Shown here: positions 61,213 to 64,000 of the stretch, in pieces
Layout of the letters: every line of letters starts with the position of its first letter
Numbering within the stretch: position 1 is the stretch's first letter
Origin: Burkholderiales bacterium
Lineage (GTDB): Bacteria > Pseudomonadota > Gammaproteobacteria > Burkholderiales > UBA6910
Assembly (NCBI GenBank): GCA_026005015.1
Contig: BPKG01000002.1
Coordinates: 372,001 to 436,000, forward strand
Length of the DNA stretch: 64,000 nucleotides
Direction: 5' to 3'
Position numbers and translations under genes: made by a program
Notes under the pieces: generated by a model
Databases searched by the model: none
What the model was told of the DNA's origin: nothing
The model's input: the letters and a program-made list of their open reading frames with translations, nothing else

Positions 61213-62397
61213 ATGGAAGAGTTTCCGCGCATCAAGCGCCTGCCCCCGTACGTGTTCAACATCACCGGGGAGCTCAAGCTCGCCGCGCGCCGGCGCGGGG
61301 AGGACATCGTCGACTTCGGCATGGGCAACCCCGACGGGCCGACCCCCAAGCACATCGTGGACAAGCTGGTGGAGGCGGCCCAGCGGCCGGATACCCACCG
61401 CTATTCGGTGTCCAAGGGCATTCCCCGGCTGCGGCGGGCCATCTGCACCTGGTACCAGCGTCGCTACGGGGTCGAGCTGGACCCGGATGCGGAGGCGATC
61501 GTCACCATCGGCTCCAAGGAGGGCATCGCCCACCTGGCACTCGCCACCCTGGACCGAGGCGACGCGGTCCTGGTGCCCAATCCCAGCTACCCGATCCACA
61601 TCTACGGCCCGGTCATCTCGGGCGCAGACATCCGCCACGTTCCCATGGTGCCGGGGGTGGATTTCTTCGAGGAGCTGGAAAAGGCGATCAAGGACTCCTA
61701 CCCCAAGCCCAAGTTCCTGATCTGCTGCTTTCCCAGCAATCCCACCACCCACTGCGTGGAGCTTTCCTTCTTCGAGCGGCTGGTGGCCCTCGCCCGGGAG
61801 CACGACATCTACGTGGTACACGATCTCGCCTACGCCGACATCGTGTTCGACGGCTACCGGGCGCCTTCCATCATGCAGGTGCCGGGCGCCCGGGACGTGG
61901 CCGTGGAGTTCTTCACCCTGTCCAAGAGCTACAACATGGCCGGCTGGCGGGTGGGCTTCATGGTGGGGAACAAAGACCTGGTGGCGGCCCTTGCCCGGAT
62001 CAAGAGCTACCACGATTACGGCACCTTCACCCCGATCCAGGTGGCGGCCATCGTCGCCCTGGAGGGGCCCCAGGAGTGCGTGGAGCAGATCCGCCAGGGG
62101 TACCAGAAGCGCCGGGATGTGCTGTGCCAGGGCCTGCACTCCGCCGGCTGGAGGGTGAGCGTCCCCAAGGCCACCATGTACGTCTGGGCCAAGATCCCCG
62201 ACGCCTACCGGGGGCTGGGTTCCCTGGAGTTCGCGAAAAAGCTGCTCCGAGACGCCAAGGTGGCCGTGTCCCCGGGAGTGGGCTTCGGCGAGTACGGCGA
62301 CGATCACGTGCGCTTCGCGCTGATCGAAAACGAGCCCCGCATCCGCCAGGCGATCCGGGGGATCAAGGAGATGTTCCGCAAGGACGGGCTGCTGTGA
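61213..62397 (+). CDS. alaC: Alanine transaminase AlaC-type aminotransferase
   Basis: Fold-type I PLP enzyme, 394 residues. It moves the amino group between alanine and 2-oxoglutarate. Motifs: [55 protein letters not shown] and the PLP lysine in [15 protein letters not shown]. The alaC-hom-thrC order is common in betaproteobacteria. Palindrome copy 3 sits just upstream; the ATG at 61213 has no strong ribosome-binding site. Confidence 0.94.
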   Translation: MEEFPRIKRLPPYVFNITGELKLAARRRGEDIVDFGMGNPDGPTPKHIVDKLVEAAQRPDTHRYSVSKGIPRLRRAICTWYQRRYGVELDPDAEAIVTIGSKEGIAHLALATLDRGDAVLVPNPSYPIHIYGPVISGADIRHVPMVPGVDFFEELEKAIKDSYPKPKFLICCFPSNPTTHCVELSFFERLVALAREHDIYVVHDLAYADIVFDGYRAPSIMQVPGARDVAVEFFTLSKSYNMAGWRVGFMVGNKDLVAALARIKSYHDYGTFTPIQVAAIVALEGPQECVEQIRQGYQKRRDVLCQGLHSAGWRVSVPKATMYVWAKIPDAYRGLGSLEFAKKLLRDAKVAVSPGVGFGEYGDDHVRFALIENEPRIRQAIRGIKEMFRKDGLL

Positions 62398-62447
62398 GCG
62401 GGACCGGCCGCCCGCGGCGCATCGGAGCGTAGAGAGCGAAGCGAGAA

Positions 62448-63764
62448 ATGAAACCGATCAGGGTGGGACTCCTGGGCATGGGGACCGTGGGCGGCGGCAC
62501 GTTCCGCGTGCTCAAGCGCAACAAAGCGGAGATTACCCGCCGGGCCGGCCGGGAGATCGTCATCACCACGGTGGCGGACCGCAACGCACAGAAAACCCAG
62601 GCCATCGCGGGGGAGGGTATGCGGGTGACCGCCGACCCCTTCGAGGTGGTGAGAGATCCCCATATCGACATCGTGGTGGAGCTGATCGGCGGCACCACGG
62701 TGGCGCGGGAGCTGGTGATGGCCGCCATCGAGAACAAAAAGCACGTGGTCACGGCCAACAAGGCGCTGCTCGCGCTCCACGGCAACGAGATCTTCGCCGC
62801 CGCCCAGGAAATGGGCGTCATGGTGGCCTTCGAGGCCGCGGTGGCGGGGGGCGTGCCCATCATCAAGTCCCTGCGGGAGGGACTGACCGCCAACCATATC
62901 GAGTGGATCGCCGGCATCATCAACGGCACGAGCAACTTCATCCTGTCCGAGATGCGGGACCGGGGCGCGAGCTTCGAGGAGGTGCTGAAGGAGGCCCAGG
63001 CGCGGGGCTACGCCGAGGCGGACCCCACCTTCGACATCGAGGGGATCGACGCCGCCCACAAGCTCACCATCATGTCCGCCATCGCCTTCGGCATCCCGAT
63101 GCAGTTCGACAAGTGCTACACCGAGGGCATCTCCCGGCTCACCCGGGAGGACATTCGCTACGCGGAAGCCTTCGGCTATCGCATCAAGCTGCTCGGCATC
63201 ACCCGCCGGCGCCCCGAGGGAGTGGAGTTGCGGGTGCACCCCACCCTGGTGCCAGCGCGCCAGTTGATCGCCAACGTGGAGGGGGTGATGAACGCCATCC
63301 TGGTGAAGGGGGACGTGGTGGGACCGACCCTGTACTACGGCGCTGGTGCGGGCGCCGAGCCCACCGCCTCGGCGGTGGTGGCGGATCTCGTGGACGTGAC
63401 CCGGCTGCACACGGTGGACCCCAACAACCGGGTGCCCCACCTGGCCTTCCAGCCCGACGCGGTGCAGGACATCCCCATCCTGCCCATGGACCAGGTGGAG
63501 ACCTGCTACTACCTGCGGCTGCGGGCCCTGGACCGCCCCGGGGTGCTGGCCGACGTGACCCGGGTCCTGGCGGACCTGGAGATTTCCATCGACGCCATCC
63601 TGCAGCGGGAGCCGGCGGAAGGGGAGGATCAGGCGGACATCATCATCCTCACCCACAAGACCCTCGAGGCGCGCATGAACGCCGCCATCGGCAAGATCGA
63701 GGCGCTGCCCACCCTCATCGGCCCGGCGACCCGCATCCGGCTGGAAATGCTGAACCGGCACTGA
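62448..63764 (+). CDS. hom: Homoserine dehydrogenase
   Basis: Makes homoserine from aspartate semialdehyde for threonine and methionine. 438 residues: Rossmann start VGLLGMGTVGGGTFRVLK, VTANKALLALHGNEIFAAAQ, catalytic block AGIINGTSNFILSEM, GYAEADPTFDIEGIDAAHKL and a C-terminal ACT domain (about 355-430, LRALDRPGVLADVTRVLADL) for threonine feedback. Start ATG at 62448, after GAAGCGAGA. Confidence 0.97.
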   Translation: MKPIRVGLLGMGTVGGGTFRVLKRNKAEITRRAGREIVITTVADRNAQKTQAIAGEGMRVTADPFEVVRDPHIDIVVELIGGTTVARELVMAAIENKKHVVTANKALLALHGNEIFAAAQEMGVMVAFEAAVAGGVPIIKSLREGLTANHIEWIAGIINGTSNFILSEMRDRGASFEEVLKEAQARGYAEADPTFDIEGIDAAHKLTIMSAIAFGIPMQFDKCYTEGISRLTREDIRYAEAFGYRIKLLGITRRRPEGVELRVHPTLVPARQLIANVEGVMNAILVKGDVVGPTLYYGAGAGAEPTASAVVADLVDVTRLHTVDPNNRVPHLAFQPDAVQDIPILPMDQVETCYYLRLRALDRPGVLADVTRVLADLEISIDAILQREPAEGEDQADIIILTHKTLEARMNAAIGKIEALPTLIGPATRIRLEMLNRH

Positions 63765-63858
63765 CGAGCAAAACACCGATGGGTTCGAGCTCGAAGCCAT
63801 TTCGATCGGCCCGGGGCGCTAGGCGGCGCGCTTGCCCGCTGAAGGCGGAGTCCTGAGC

Positions 63859-64000
63859 ATGCGCTACGTGAGCACCCGAGGCGGCATGGCGCCCCAGTCC
63901 TTCCGCCGGATCCTGCTGGGGGGACTCGCCCCCGACGGCGGCCTGGTGGTGCCGGAAGCCTATCCGCGCCTGAGCGGCGCCGAGCTCGCCGCCCTGCGCG
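63859..64000 (+). CDS. thrC: Threonine synthase, 5-prime part (cut by window end)
   Basis: The first 47 codons of thrC: MRYVSTRGGMAPQSFRRILL, then GGLAPDGGLVVPEAYPRLSG. This is the N-terminal domain of threonine synthase; the PLP site lies beyond the window. It follows hom by 94 bases, completing the last two steps to threonine. GGCGGAG precedes the ATG. Confidence 0.9.
   Translation, partial: MRYVSTRGGMAPQSFRRILLGGLAPDGGLVVPEAYPRLSGAELAALR

Overview
The window reads as a chromosomal segment of a GC-rich betaproteobacterium (inference). The basis is gene order: thrS-infC-rpmI-rplT-pheS-pheT-ihfA-merR-like followed by tRNA-Pro and surE-pcm-nlpD-rpoS, plus rluD/pgeF opposite bamD, recJ-prfB and alaC-hom-thrC. 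I cannot fix the order or genus from sequence alone. There is no phage, transposase or CRISPR array. The only mobile-looking material is short intergenic inverted-repeat sequence.

Layout. 149-928: ZIP-family metal transporter. 976-8996: pgeF, rluD, bamD, csoR, a copZ-like chaperone, copA (with a CsoR-type operator) and acetoacetyl-CoA synthetase. Most genes here are broken by many small indels; those I could resolve are extra bases, and an essential gene (bamD) is among them, so this looks like poor sequence quality rather than decay. 9181-11670: an ECF sigma factor and anti-sigma pair, a lipoprotein-type truncated hemoglobin and a c-type cytochrome P460/c'-beta-like protein, all on the plus strand. 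11714-17993 (minus): lysS, a PIN toxin/antitoxin pair, prfB with the classic RF2 programmed frameshift, recJ and a phosphoglycerate-mutase-like gene. 18145-24180: lolCD, a small membrane protein, an AlkA-type glycosylase, DUF2062 and comEC. 24235-29447: relA, then an overlapping trio of an MscS-like protein, a half-size MgtE-like protein and full MgtE.

29466-40859 (minus) is one long urea locus: urtABCDE (urea ABC importer), ureDABCEFG (urease and nickel-insertion proteins) and a HupE/UreJ nickel permease. A sequence matching the sigma-54 promoter consensus lies upstream of urtA, with an NtrC-like site further upstream. Together they suggest nitrogen-controlled import and hydrolysis of urea. 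41197-48808 is the translation cluster, with tRNA-Val and tRNA-Pro at its ends and intrinsic terminators placed just before thrS, infC and pheS. 48922-52384 carries surE-pcm-nlpD-rpoS. 52388-56324 is a MoxR/DUF58/transglutaminase operon. 56335-60047 is a divergent pair of a Pat-type protein acetyltransferase and a histone-deacetylase-family enzyme. 60055-64000 holds a HAD hydrolase, an Mth938-like protein, alaC, hom and the start of thrC.

Three intergenic copies of a 12-4-12 palindrome (15203, 20137, 61169), a 103-bp inverted-repeat element next to tRNA-Pro, and degenerate repeats between bamD and csoR are the main structures not explained by genes. Isolated single-base insertions also break prfB, relA and the anti-sigma gene.
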